Assembly (NCBI RefSeq): GCF_900113245.1
Contig: NZ_FOOQ01000001.1
Coordinates: 744,001-808,000, forward strand
Reading direction: 5' to 3'
From: Halopelagius inordinatus
GTDB lineage: Archaea; Halobacteriota; Halobacteria; Halobacteriales; Haloferacaceae
Length of the DNA: 64,000 nucleotides
Below are positions 50,818-59,318 of this stretch, in pieces. The translations under genes were made by a program, and so were the position numbers. The stretch's first letter is position 1, and each line of letters opens with the position of its first letter. A model generated the notes under the pieces. It worked only from the letters and a program-made list of their open reading frames with translations, was not told the DNA's origin and searched no databases.

Positions 50818-51782
50818 GCCTTCTGGCCGACGTCGTGACCATCCTCCTGAACGGCCTCCAGCAGGGCGCGATATACGTCCTGTTGGCGGTCGGACTCTCT
50901 ATCATCCTCGGGACGCTCAAGTTCGTCAACTTCGCCCACGGGGCGTTGTACGTCATCGGGACGTACGCGGGTCTGTTCGTCGCCCTCGAAGTGAACCTCA
51001 CGTCCGGGAAGCTCTCGGAGTGGGGCTACTCGACGCTCGGACTGGAGTGGGGCTTTCTGGCCGCGCTGATACTCGTTCCGCTCATCGTCTTCTGCGTCGG
51101 ACTCCTCATGGAGCGCTACGTCGCGCGGTCGTTCTACGACCGACCGGACACCGACCAGATTCTCGTCACGTTCGGCCTCGCCATCGTCCTGCAGGAACTG
51201 TTTCGGGTGCTGTTCGGCAGCAACAGCCTGCCGTTCGAGCAACCGGCGCGCATCCTCTCTTTCGCCGGGTTCGCCGGAATCCCCGTCTCGGGTCCCGTGG
51301 CGCTTCCCATCGTCGGAAACTTCCCGCGGTGGCGCCTGTGGGTCATCGCCATCACGGCGGTGCTCGTCGCTATCGTCTACGCTCTCGTCGAGTACACCGA
51401 CTTCGGACTCGTCGTCAGGGCCGGGACGAGAGACGCCGAGATGGTTCGACTCCTCGGCATCAAGATAAGCCGTCCGTACCTCGTGGTCTTCGGCATCGGC
51501 TCTGCACTCGCCGGCGTCGCGGGCGTCGTGGGCGGACCGCTGAACGTCGTCAACCCGACCGTCGGGATGGACATCCTCGTTCCGGCGTTTCTCACCGTCG
51601 TCATCGGCGGCGTCGGCAGCATCGCCGGCGCAGTCGTCGGCGGCGTCCTGTTCGGCCTCACTACTGCCGTCCTCGTCGCGTTCGTCCCGGCGTGGTCGCA
51701 GGTGGGGCTGTACGCCATCGCGGCCATCGTCCTCCTGACGCGACCGCAGGGCATCCTCGGTAACGAGGAGGTGGCGCCGTGA
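50814..51782 (+). CDS. livH: LivH-type ABC permease
   Basis: A 322-residue inner-membrane permease with about eight membrane segments. LivH hallmarks: GLQQGAIYVLLAVGLSIILG near the N-terminus, KFVNFAHGALYVIG, and the coupling region GTRDAEMVRLLGIKISRPYL. FLTVVIGGVGSIAGAVVGG lies near the end. It pairs with LivM to form the translocation pore. The stop overlaps the livM GTG by four bases. Confidence 0.92.
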   Translation: MSLLADVVTILLNGLQQGAIYVLLAVGLSIILGTLKFVNFAHGALYVIGTYAGLFVALEVNLTSGKLSEWGYSTLGLEWGFLAALILVPLIVFCVGLLMERYVARSFYDRPDTDQILVTFGLAIVLQELFRVLFGSNSLPFEQPARILSFAGFAGIPVSGPVALPIVGNFPRWRLWVIAITAVLVAIVYALVEYTDFGLVVRAGTRDAEMVRLLGIKISRPYLVVFGIGSALAGVAGVVGGPLNVVNPTVGMDILVPAFLTVVIGGVGSIAGAVVGGVLFGLTTAVLVAFVPAWSQVGLYAIAAIVLLTRPQGILGNEEVAP

Positions 51783-52933
51783 GCGACTCCGACCCCGAAC
51801 CGTCTCCGTCGGGCGACGGCGGAACGGTCGTCGAACGGCCCGGACTGCTCGACCGGTGGGAGCGGATTCGCGAACGCGAGGCGACTGTCGTCGGTATCGC
51901 GGCCGTCGTCGTCGCGGTGTTCCCGTGGCTGTTCGCTCGCGCCCCGTTCGTCAGCGACGTTCTGCTCGGCTACCAGAGCCTCGCGACGCTCATTCTCATC
52001 TGGGGCATCTTCGCCATCGGCTTCGACCTGCTTCTCGGCTACACCGGCTTGCTCTCGTTCGGCCACGCGGCCTTCTGGGGCGGGGCCGCTTACGCGGCGG
52101 GCATCTTCTCGAAGAGCGTCTCGGCGGACCCCATCGCGATGGTCGTCGTCGGCACCGTCTCGGCGGTACTGTTCGCGTGGGTGCTCGGATTCCTGTCGCT
52201 CCGACGCGGCGGCATCTACTTCAGCATCCTCACGCTGGCGTTCGGGCAGATGCTGTACTACATGGCCACCGCTCCGCTCTCGGCGTGGACCGGCGGCGAG
52301 AACGGACTCACCGGAATCAGCGTGGCTCCGCTTTTCGGCACGTTCCACCTCGAAGCCGACCTGCCCGGACTGGCGGGCGAACTGATGGGGACGTGGCTCT
52401 ACCTGTTCGTCGGCGTCATCGCCGTCGGCGCCGTCGCCGCGGCGTACCGTATCCTCAACTCGCCGTACGGCATGGTGTTTCGCGCCATCCGCGAGAACGA
52501 ACAGCGCGCGCAGTTCGTCGGTCTGAACGTCTGGCGCTACAAGCTGATGGCGTTCATCATCTCCGGCGGGTTCGCCGGTATCGCCGGGAGCCTGTTCACC
52601 ATCCACGGGTCGTACGTCCCGCTTCAGTCGCTGTACTGGACCGAGTCCGGAGAAATCGTCATCATGACCGTCCTCGGCGGGGCGGCGTCGCTCTTCGGCC
52701 CGATTCTCGGCGCGGCGGTCTATCTCTACGTCGAGAACATCGTGAGCGGCATCCAGACGCTGCAGATTCCGCTCACCGACGTCGTCCTCCTCGACGACTT
52801 CGGGACGTACTGGCACCTCCTTTTGGGACTCGTGTTCGTCGTCGTCATCTGGTTCGCGCCGCGAGGCATCTGGGGGGCGATAACGGACGTCCGAACGTTC
52901 GTCTCCGACCGTCTCGGGGGTGACCGCCGATGA
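51779..52933 (+). CDS. livM: LivM-type ABC permease
   Basis: A 384-residue permease with about nine to ten membrane segments and a polar N-terminal tail. LivM landmarks: DLLLGYTGLLSFGHAAFWGGAAYA, FLSLRRGGIYFSILTLAFGQ, the coupling loop FRAIRENEQRAQFVGLNVWRYK and FTIHGSYVPLQSLYWTESGE (given in parts). The start is GTG 51779. It overlaps livG by four bases at its 3' end. Confidence 0.92.
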   Translation: MSDSDPEPSPSGDGGTVVERPGLLDRWERIREREATVVGIAAVVVAVFPWLFARAPFVSDVLLGYQSLATLILIWGIFAIGFDLLLGYTGLLSFGHAAFWGGAAYAAGIFSKSVSADPIAMVVVGTVSAVLFAWVLGFLSLRRGGIYFSILTLAFGQMLYYMATAPLSAWTGGENGLTGISVAPLFGTFHLEADLPGLAGELMGTWLYLFVGVIAVGAVAAAYRILNSPYGMVFRAIRENEQRAQFVGLNVWRYKLMAFIISGGFAGIAGSLFTIHGSYVPLQSLYWTESGEIVIMTVLGGAASLFGPILGAAVYLYVENIVSGIQTLQIPLTDVVLLDDFGTYWHLLLGLVFVVVIWFAPRGIWGAITDVRTFVSDRLGGDRR

Positions 52934-53697
52934 GTTCGGGACCGCTTCTCGAAACCGACGGCCTCGTCAAGGAGTTCGGCGGCCTCGTCGCCACCGACGA
53001 CGTCAACCTCTCCGTCGAGTCGGGCGAACGCGTCTCGATAATCGGCCCGAACGGCGCGGGCAAATCGACGCTCATCAACCTCATCACGCGCCGACTCGAC
53101 CCGACCGCGGGCGACATCCGGTTCAAAGGCGAGTCCATCGTCGGCTTGGAACCGCACCAGGTGGTCCAACGGGGGGTCTCGAAGTCGTTCCAGACCGCCT
53201 CGATCTTCCCGGACCTCACGGTCCGAGAGAACGCCGAAATCGCCTCTCTCGCCGCGGAACACGGCGAGTTCGGGCTGAACTTCCTCACGCACCGAAACAA
53301 CCTCTCTGCGGTTCACGACCTCGCAGAGGAGACGCTCGACGACGTGGGCCTGTTGGACCGCGCCGACACCGAAGCGGCAGACCTGCCGTACGGCGACAAG
53401 CGCCGCCTCGAAATCGGTATCGCACTCGCCGCGGACCCCGACCTCCTCCTCATGGACGAACCCACCGCGGGGATGTCGCCGGAGGAGACCCAATCGACCG
53501 TCGAACTCGTCGAACGGGTCAAGCGGGAACGCGGCCTCACGTTCGTCCTCGTCGAACACGACATGGAGATCGTCTTCAGCGTCTCCGACCGCATCGTCGT
53601 CCTCAACCGAGGGCAAGTAATCGCCGAGGGGACGCCAGACGAGATTCGGGGGAATCCCGACGTCCAAGAGGCCTACCTCGGAGGGATGGAGATATGA
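52930..53697 (+). CDS. livG: LivG-type ABC ATPase
   Basis: A 255-residue ATPase: Walker A GPNGAGKSTLINLITR near residue 39, LPYGDKRRLEIGIALA in the signature position (LPYGDKRR is the LivG form), Walker B LLLMDEPTAGMSPEE and switch His in VLVEHDMEIVFS. It powers import through LivHM together with LivF. It overlaps livF by four bases (ATGA). Confidence 0.93.
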   Translation: MSSGPLLETDGLVKEFGGLVATDDVNLSVESGERVSIIGPNGAGKSTLINLITRRLDPTAGDIRFKGESIVGLEPHQVVQRGVSKSFQTASIFPDLTVRENAEIASLAAEHGEFGLNFLTHRNNLSAVHDLAEETLDDVGLLDRADTEAADLPYGDKRRLEIGIALAADPDLLLMDEPTAGMSPEETQSTVELVERVKRERGLTFVLVEHDMEIVFSVSDRIVVLNRGQVIAEGTPDEIRGNPDVQEAYLGGMEI

Positions 53698-54437
53698 GCC
53701 TGTTAGAACTCTCGGAGATAGACGCGTACTACGGTGAGAGCCACATCCTTCGGAACCTGTCGATGAACGTCGAGGAAGGCGAGATATGCGCCCTGCTCGG
53801 CCGCAACGGCGCGGGCAAGACGACGACGCTCCGGTCTATCGCCGGCGCGACGCCGCCGGACGTGCGAGACGGCGTCGTCCGGTTCAAAGGCGACGACATC
53901 ACCGGCCGCACGGCCGAGGACGTCTCCATGCAGGGCATCTCCCTGGTTCCGGAGGAACGCCGCATCTTTCCGAACCTCACCGTCGCGGAGAACCTCCACC
54001 TCGCCGAGGTGGCCAGAAACACGTCCAACACGTGGAGGCGGTCGGTCGCCGTCGAACGCGAGGGACTCACCACGGACGAGGTGTACGCGCAGTTCCCCCG
54101 ACTGGACGAACGGCGGACCCAACGGGCGGGGACGCTCTCGGGCGGGGAACAGCAGATGCTCGCCATCGCGCGCGCACTGAAGCAGAACACCGACCTGCTG
54201 TTGCTCGACGAACCGTACGAGGGTCTCGCGCCCAAGATCATCGAGGACGTAGAGGAGGCGGTCAGACGAATCAGCGACGCCGGGACGACCATCCTCCTCG
54301 TCGAACAGAACGCCGCGGCGGCGATACAACTCGCCGACCGCGCGTACATCATCGACCAAGGCGGAATCGTGTTCGACGGGAGTTCCGAGGAACTCCGCGC
54401 GGACGAAGAGACCCGCGAGCGGTATCTGGGGGTGTGA
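53694..54437 (+). CDS. livF: LivF-type ABC ATPase
   Basis: A 247-residue ATPase: Walker A GRNGAGKTTTLRSIAG near residue 36, the LivF signature AGTLSGGEQQMLAIARAL near 143, Walker B LLLLDEPYEGLAPKI and switch residue in LLVEQNAAAAIQL. Second ATPase subunit of the importer. The start is ATG 53694 (MSLLELSEIDAYYGES), overlapping the livG stop. A thioredoxin-like gene follows after 2 nt. Confidence 0.93.
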   Translation: MSLLELSEIDAYYGESHILRNLSMNVEEGEICALLGRNGAGKTTTLRSIAGATPPDVRDGVVRFKGDDITGRTAEDVSMQGISLVPEERRIFPNLTVAENLHLAEVARNTSNTWRRSVAVEREGLTTDEVYAQFPRLDERRTQRAGTLSGGEQQMLAIARALKQNTDLLLLDEPYEGLAPKIIEDVEEAVRRISDAGTTILLVEQNAAAAIQLADRAYIIDQGGIVFDGSSEELRADEETRERYLGV

Positions 54438-54439
54438 CA

Positions 54440-55144
54440 GTGAGCACAGACGCGCCGTCGCCCGACGGCGGCCTCCCCGACCCGGAAGCGGTTCTGGATA
54501 GACTCGTCGAACTCGGGGCGGTGACCGAGAGCGAAGACGGGTCGCTCGCGACGACGAGCGAGTACGAGGACGTCCGCCGCGTCTACCACGACACGTACGC
54601 CGAGATGGACGACGACGGCGTCGAGTCGACGGTGGCGGACCTCTTCGGCGTCGAGAGAGCGGAGGCGGCGTCGCTTCTCGACGCCGGGGAAGTGACGAGA
54701 GCGGACGTCATCGCGTACCTCGCCGCGCGTTCGTTCGCCGACGGCGAACTCGACTCGCCGACTCTCGCCGTCGCGTCGGACCTCCTCGTCCGCATCGAAC
54801 CCGAAACGCCGGTTCCGGAGGCGTTCGAGGAACTGACCGACGATTCGTACCGATCGTTCCTCGACTCGAACCCGGACGCGGTGGTGACCGTCTGGCGGCA
54901 CCACTGCGACCCCTGCGAGGCGATGAAAGCGGACGTGCCCGAGATTCTCGACGCGGTTCCCGAGGGCGTCGCGACGGCCGGCCTCGACGGCCAAGACGCG
55001 CCCGCGTTCCGCCGCGAGTTCGGCGTCGACGCCGCCCCGGCGGTACTTCTCTTCTGTGACGGCGAACGCAGAGAGACGCTGACGGGACGCCGCCGCCCCG
55101 AGACGTTCGCGGACCGGTTCGCGGATGTCTTCGGCGACTCCTGA
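54440..55144 (+). CDS. Thioredoxin-like protein with novel N-terminal domain
   Basis: A 234-residue protein. Residues 1-120 are a helical, acidic region without a family I recognise (DPEAVLDRLVELGAVTESEDG, then FGVERAEAASLLDAGEVTRADVIAYLAARSF in parts). Residues 130-234 are a thioredoxin fold with the active site WRHHCDPCEAMK near residues 152-163 and the cis-Pro strand DAAPAVLLFCDGERRETLTG. It starts at GTG 54440, 2 nt after livF, so it is part of the Liv operon. A role in protecting or reducing a transporter component or the imported compound is a guess. Confidence 0.75.
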   Translation: MSTDAPSPDGGLPDPEAVLDRLVELGAVTESEDGSLATTSEYEDVRRVYHDTYAEMDDDGVESTVADLFGVERAEAASLLDAGEVTRADVIAYLAARSFADGELDSPTLAVASDLLVRIEPETPVPEAFEELTDDSYRSFLDSNPDAVVTVWRHHCDPCEAMKADVPEILDAVPEGVATAGLDGQDAPAFRREFGVDAAPAVLLFCDGERRETLTGRRRPETFADRFADVFGDS

Positions 55145-55252
55145 GTTCGGCGGTCTTCGGTCGGCTCTTTCCTTTTTCGACCGCTCGAATCGCAGAGAGC
55201 GTTCGCTCCGGCCGAACTGACGTGCGGAGAAACGGCCGGCGTCCGTCCGCGA

Positions 55253-55651
55253 TTAGTCGACGCCGGTGACCATCACGGGTCGTTGCGCGCCGAGAACGAC
55301 CGACTGCGTGACGCTCCCGAACAGCGCCTTTCCGGCGGGCGACCGCTTTCGCCCGCCGACGACGATGAGGTCCGCCTCCCCTCCGTCCGCGGTCCTCACG
55401 ATGGCGTCCGCCGGGTCACCGCTCGACTCCTCTATCTCGCACTCGATCCCGTGTTCTTCGAGGTAGTCCGCCGCCTCGCGGACCGACTGGACCTGCGTCG
55501 CGGACGCACCGCTCGGGTTGTCGACGAACGTGTGGATGAGCGTCACCGACTTCTCTTCGACTCCGCCGGGGAGATTGACCACCTCTTCGACGCATCGAAG
55601 CGCGTGTTCCGCCTCGTCGTCGACACCGACTACCACGTGATACATACGCAC
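55253..55651 (-). CDS. Universal stress protein (UspA family)
   Basis: A 132-residue UspA-fold protein. The first strand reads YHVVVGVDDEAEHALRC and the ATP-binding motif VVGGRKRSPAGKALFGSVTQ (G-x2-G-x9-G-S type) is near the end, so it probably binds nucleotide. It starts at GTG 55651 or ATG 55645. Proteins of this family respond to stress in haloarchaea; the specific trigger is unknown. Confidence 0.88.
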   Translation of the reverse strand: MRMYHVVVGVDDEAEHALRCVEEVVNLPGGVEEKSVTLIHTFVDNPSGASATQVQSVREAADYLEEHGIECEIEESSGDPADAIVRTADGGEADLIVVGGRKRSPAGKALFGSVTQSVVLGAQRPVMVTGVD

Positions 55652-55720
55652 AGATGTCCGCCCCCGCGGCTTAGTCTTTTGGGGGACGGCGCGGGGTTCG
55701 GTCGCCGAACCCCTCCGCGC

Positions 55721-56002
55721 TCAGGTCGCGTCCTCGACGACGTTCTCCGAGACGTAGACGACGAGGTAAAGCGGGATTCCCAACACGATGGCGATGGTGA
55801 GTGCGCCGTAGGCCGCAAAGCCGAGCGGCGTCGGCGGGAACGGAATCACGAAGAGGAATCTCGGCGCGCTGAGGTTCTCGACGAACGTGCCGACGAGGAA
55901 TCCGGCGACGCCGGAGAAACAGACGAGCATCACGTAGAGCGCACCGACGAACCGTGGACCGTCGACGCCCGAGTCGCCGGACCGAGATGCGGACTCGCTC
56001 AC
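55721..56002 (-). CDS. Small cox-cluster membrane protein (two helices)
   Basis: A 93-residue protein with two membrane segments, near residues 18-42 (FVGALYVMLVCFSGVAGFLVG) and 58-85 (LGFAAYGALTIAIVLGIPLYLVV), and a serine-rich N-terminal tail. Proteins of this kind accompany the haloarchaeal cytochrome oxidase genes. The start is GTG at 56000-56002. Role unknown; oxidase assembly or stability is possible. Confidence 0.65.
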   Translation of the reverse strand: MSESASRSGDSGVDGPRFVGALYVMLVCFSGVAGFLVGTFVENLSAPRFLFVIPFPPTPLGFAAYGALTIAIVLGIPLYLVVYVSENVVEDAT

Positions 56003-56091
56003 GTTCGAATCTTCGGCCGACTCGGGTTAGTGGTTCCGTTCTCGCCGCCGGACACCGACGGCTCTTTGCCCTTCGACACTAACGCTGAGAT

Positions 56092-56175
56092 ATGTCCGAC
56101 AAGGACCTCCTCGGCATCGTTCTCGCCGCCATCGCGGTGTTGATGCTCCTGACCGGCGTCGTCCTCATCATCTGA
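56092..56175 (+). CDS. 27-residue single-span membrane peptide
   Basis: ATG TCC GAC AAG... encodes MSDKDLLGIVLAAIAVLMLL plus TGVVLII and stop. A charged N-terminus followed by one perfect membrane helix without a single interruption is hard to get by chance in this GC-rich DNA. It lies between two cox-cluster genes and is divergent from the small membrane protein at 55721-56002. It resembles the tiny accessory subunits of heme-copper oxidases in size and placement. No strong Shine-Dalgarno sequence is visible. Confidence 0.5.
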   Translation: MSDKDLLGIVLAAIAVLMLLTGVVLII

Positions 56176-56271
56176 CCGACGGCCGCTTTCTTCCGGATAG
56201 ACGACTCTCGAAGCGACGCTACGGACTCGCTCGAAAGTCGGAAGAACAGTCGAGAAAACGAAGAGCGTCAG

Positions 56272-58047
56272 TTACTCTTCTGCGTCCGGCGTACTGCCGC
56301 CGTCGGTGAGAGCGGTCTCGTCTTCCTCGCCGCCGTCGGTGGCGATCGAGGTCTCCAGTTTGCGACTGAACCAGTCCCAATCGGAGGTGTAGAGGTTGTC
56401 CTCTTTGAGGTTCCACGGGTCGCCGTCCGTGATTTCCGGTCCTTCGAGCCACGACTGGACGATGTTGCCGACGAAGATGATCTGTCCGACCAAGAGCACG
56501 AACGCGCCGACAGTCGCGAGGAGGTGCAGGTCGGTGAACTGCGGCAGGTACGTCGCGTAGCGACGCGGCATGCCGCCGTAGCCGAGCAGGATCATCGCGA
56601 AGAACGTCAGGTTCGTCCCGATCATGGAGAGCCAGAAGTGCGCTTTCCCGAGCGTGCGCTGGTACATCCGTCCCGAGAAGAGGGGGAACCAGTAGTAGAT
56701 TCCCGCGAACCCGGCGAAGGAGATGGCACCCATGACGATGTAGTGGAAGTGACCCACGACGTAGTAGGTGTCGTGAAGCACGAGGTCGACCGGAATCGAC
56801 GCGAGGAAGACGCCGGTGACGCCGCCGATGATGAAGTTCGAGATGAACCCGATGCAGAACAGCATCGGCGTCGTGAGCCGAACGTTACCGTTCCACATCG
56901 TCGTTATCCAGTTGAACGTCTTCACCGCGGACGGTATGGCGATGGCCAAGGAGACGGCCATGAACGAGGCGCGGAGACGGGGGTCGATGCCCGTCGCGAA
57001 CATGTGGTGCGCCCAGACGCCGAACGAGAGGACGCCGATAGCGAGCGTCGAGTAGACGACGAACTTGAATCCGAACAGCCGACGGCCGGCGAAGCGCGGC
57101 AACACGAGGCTGACGATGCCCATCGGCGGGAGCACCAACACGTACACCTCGGGGTGGCCGAAGAACCAGAAGATGTGTTGCCACAGTATCGCGCCGCCGC
57201 CGTCGTTGACGAAGAACGACGTCGCGAAGTTGCGGTCGAAGAGCAACATCAAGAGCGCGCTCCCGAGCAGGGGGAACGCAAAGAGGATGAGCCCCGACTG
57301 GGTGAGAATCGTCCACGAGAAGATGTCGAGGTTCGCCCACGACACTTCCTTCGCGCGTTCGGTGAAGATGGTCGCGATGAAGTTGATAGCGCCCATCGTC
57401 GCCGAGACACCCGTGAGGTGCAGTCCGAGAAGCATCAGGTCGACACCGGCGTTGGCCTGATTACCTTGGCCGATTCCCGCCGAAAGCGGCGTGTACATCG
57501 TCCATCCCGTCTGTGCCGGGATGACTTCCGGGATGGGGAAGAAGCCGGCCCAGATGAGTAACGCGCCCGGCGGCAGAAGCCAGAAGGCGATGGCGTTGAT
57601 GCGCGGGAACGCCATGTCGTCGGCACCGATGAGAAGCGGGATGAAGTAGTTCGCGAACGCCGCGATGATGGGCGTCCCGAACAGGAAAAGCATCGTGATG
57701 CCGTGACTCGTCATCAGCGAGTTGTAGAAGGTGTTCGAGATGAGGGTCGCACCGGGGTCGGCGAGTTCGGCCCGCATCACCATCACCATCAACCCGCCCA
57801 CCGCGAAGGCGATGAGTCCGTACGTTCCGTACAGGATACCGATGTCTTTGTGGTCGACTGTGGTCAGCCATCGGATGATTCCGGATGGCTTCTCTTGGTG
57901 GACTTCCTGCCCGTGTCCGCCGACGCCACCGCCGCCAGCCAGCGGCGTGTAGGTGCGCCAGTTCTCGATCCGCGCGAGCCACGCGGCGACGGCCACGAGG
58001 AAGACCCCCATGAGGACCGTCAGCGCTAACTGTCCGTTTATCTCCAT
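56272..58047 (-). CDS. coxA: Cytochrome c oxidase-type heme-copper oxidase, subunit I
   Basis: A 591-residue integral membrane oxidase subunit with 12 or more helices. Metal ligands and core motifs are complete: low-spin heme His in TSHGITMLFLFG, CuB His and cross-linked Tyr in WFFGHPEVYVLVLP, the CuB His pair in VWAHHMFATG, the K-channel Lys in IAIPSAVKTFNWI, and heme ligands in YYVVGHFHYIVMG. It reduces oxygen to water and pumps protons. Subunit II is not in the window. A short N-terminal helix with a Gly/His linker precedes the core. Small satellite genes lie on both sides. Confidence 0.95.
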   Translation of the reverse strand: MEINGQLALTVLMGVFLVAVAAWLARIENWRTYTPLAGGGGVGGHGQEVHQEKPSGIIRWLTTVDHKDIGILYGTYGLIAFAVGGLMVMVMRAELADPGATLISNTFYNSLMTSHGITMLFLFGTPIIAAFANYFIPLLIGADDMAFPRINAIAFWLLPPGALLIWAGFFPIPEVIPAQTGWTMYTPLSAGIGQGNQANAGVDLMLLGLHLTGVSATMGAINFIATIFTERAKEVSWANLDIFSWTILTQSGLILFAFPLLGSALLMLLFDRNFATSFFVNDGGGAILWQHIFWFFGHPEVYVLVLPPMGIVSLVLPRFAGRRLFGFKFVVYSTLAIGVLSFGVWAHHMFATGIDPRLRASFMAVSLAIAIPSAVKTFNWITTMWNGNVRLTTPMLFCIGFISNFIIGGVTGVFLASIPVDLVLHDTYYVVGHFHYIVMGAISFAGFAGIYYWFPLFSGRMYQRTLGKAHFWLSMIGTNLTFFAMILLGYGGMPRRYATYLPQFTDLHLLATVGAFVLLVGQIIFVGNIVQSWLEGPEITDGDPWNLKEDNLYTSDWDWFSRKLETSIATDGGEEDETALTDGGSTPDAEE

Positions 58048-58107
58048 GGGTGATTCTGAGGAACGGAGGGTAATGAAAGGTTCGGGTACGAGTCGCGAAC
58101 GACGTCG

Positions 58108-58491
58108 CTACTGTCCGTCGGATTTGGTCGCGTCGGCGTCCGAAACGTGTGATTCATCGTCGGCCGACGGGTCGGATTCCGCGGTGTCGGTCTCCGATTC
58201 GTGCTCTGCCTCGTGAAGCGGAGTCGCCCCCGGAACCGTCGCCTGCCCCGGCAGGAAGACGGTCGAACCTTTCTCTGCCCCGGCGATGGCTTTTCCCGAG
58301 AGATACGTCAGTATCGCGAGCAGGACGAACGGGACGGCGAGCAGACCGAACTGCACCGCCATCGGGAAGAGTTCTGTGCCGAACGCCGGATACACCGCGA
58401 ACCCGACGACGAAGAAGGCGATGATGAACAACGGAACGATGTTGACCGTCAGGTCCAACAGCGTCTCCTTGTCGAAGATTTTGTTCGCCAT
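58108..58491 (-). CDS. Cox-cluster membrane protein (DUF6684-like)
   Basis: A 127-residue protein with two membrane segments (near residues 15-37, NIVPLFIIAFFVVGFAVYPA, and 42-65, MAVQFGLLAVPFVLLAILTYL). A long acidic Ser/Asp-rich tail ends SDADATKSDGQ. It lies directly upstream of coxA in the same direction and belongs to the group of small haloarchaeal proteins that accompany coxA. It may be a structural subunit, comparable to subunit IV in other oxidases. Confidence 0.72.
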   Translation of the reverse strand: MANKIFDKETLLDLTVNIVPLFIIAFFVVGFAVYPAFGTELFPMAVQFGLLAVPFVLLAILTYLSGKAIAGAEKGSTVFLPGQATVPGATPLHEAEHESETDTAESDPSADDESHVSDADATKSDGQ

Positions 58492-58568
58492 ATAGCAGTG
58501 TCTCGGCGCCCCCGAATCAAATAGCTTGTTGGTTCGCTACCGTTCGAACCGATCGATCGCCTCGAACG

Positions 58569-58934
58569 TCAGTACGACGGCTCTCTCTCGTCGACGAACA
58601 GTTCTCCGACGACGCCGCCGACGAGGAGGATGACGCCCGCGGCGATGATGGCGTACCCGCGAGTCACGAGACTGACGTCCGTGAAAGCGATCACTCCGCC
58701 GAGAACGGAGAGAATCACCGAGAGGACGGCGAGCGCTCTCCACGGCGTCTTCGCGTATCCGGACTCGTGGGCCATTCCCGCGACGCTCCCGCTGAACAGG
58801 AGCAACCCCCCGACCGCGACGGGAAAGAGGTCGAACAGGATGCCGATCTCGGAGATGGGGATTCCGAGCGCGACGAACAGGGGCCACGGGCTGGCCATCC
58901 GGTACTGGTCTGAGAGCCCCGGCGTCTCGTCCAT
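58569..58934 (-). CDS. Cox-cluster membrane protein (four helices)
   Basis: A 121-residue protein with four closely spaced membrane segments: WPLFVALGIPISEIGILFD, VAVGGLLLFSGSVAGMA, ALAVLSVILSVLGGVIAF and GYAIIAAGVILLVGGVVGEL. Its start MDETPGLSDQYRMASPWP is a pattern I associate with haloarchaeal cox-cluster proteins. It is upstream of and in line with the DUF6684-like gene and coxA. Function unknown. Confidence 0.68.
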   Translation of the reverse strand: MDETPGLSDQYRMASPWPLFVALGIPISEIGILFDLFPVAVGGLLLFSGSVAGMAHESGYAKTPWRALAVLSVILSVLGGVIAFTDVSLVTRGYAIIAAGVILLVGGVVGELFVDEREPSY

Positions 58935-58977
58935 ACCGGGCGTAGGTCACGCGGGGTAGAAAGCGCTTCGGAACGGT

Positions 58978-59178
58978 TCAGGGGACGCGGACGCCGTGGC
59001 GCGCGAGAAACTGCTCTACAGCCTGTATCTCCACCGGGCTCGCGATAATTCGACAGACACCGTCGGCGGGGAAGACGGTGACGGTGAACTCCGCTTCCAG
59101 TTCGTCTCGAACGTCCGCGAAGGAACTGCACGGGACGACTATCTCCGTACTGTCCCGAAAGGTGGAGGCATCCGCCAT
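58978..59178 (-). CDS. VNG_1110C-family small protein
   Basis: A 66-residue protein, MADASTFRDSTEIVVPCSSF and on to EIQAVEQFLARHGVRVP. It matches my memory of a conserved haloarchaeal family named after a Halobacterium ORF. The predicted fold is small alpha/beta, with two cysteines (VVPCSS and DGVCRI). Function unknown. It is divergent from the drg gene. Confidence 0.72.
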   Translation of the reverse strand: MADASTFRDSTEIVVPCSSFADVRDELEAEFTVTVFPADGVCRIIASPVEIQAVEQFLARHGVRVP

Positions 59179-59318
59179 TCTGGTTCACTGCGTGGGTCGC
59201 GACTCCCGAGTATAATCGTGTCGAAGCGTGTCTCGCGCCCCCACGCACGCGCGAGTACCAAAACGGGGTCCGACCCGAAGGAACAGATTTTTCGACGCAG
59301 GTGGCAGAGGTGTAACCG

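Noticed and set aside
56272-58047. Possible loss of the D-channel aspartate in CoxA (ISNTFYN region)
   Set aside because: I could not align the helix II start reliably by eye against bovine, Paracoccus and E. coli enzymes, so I do not claim a missing residue. A multiple alignment would decide.
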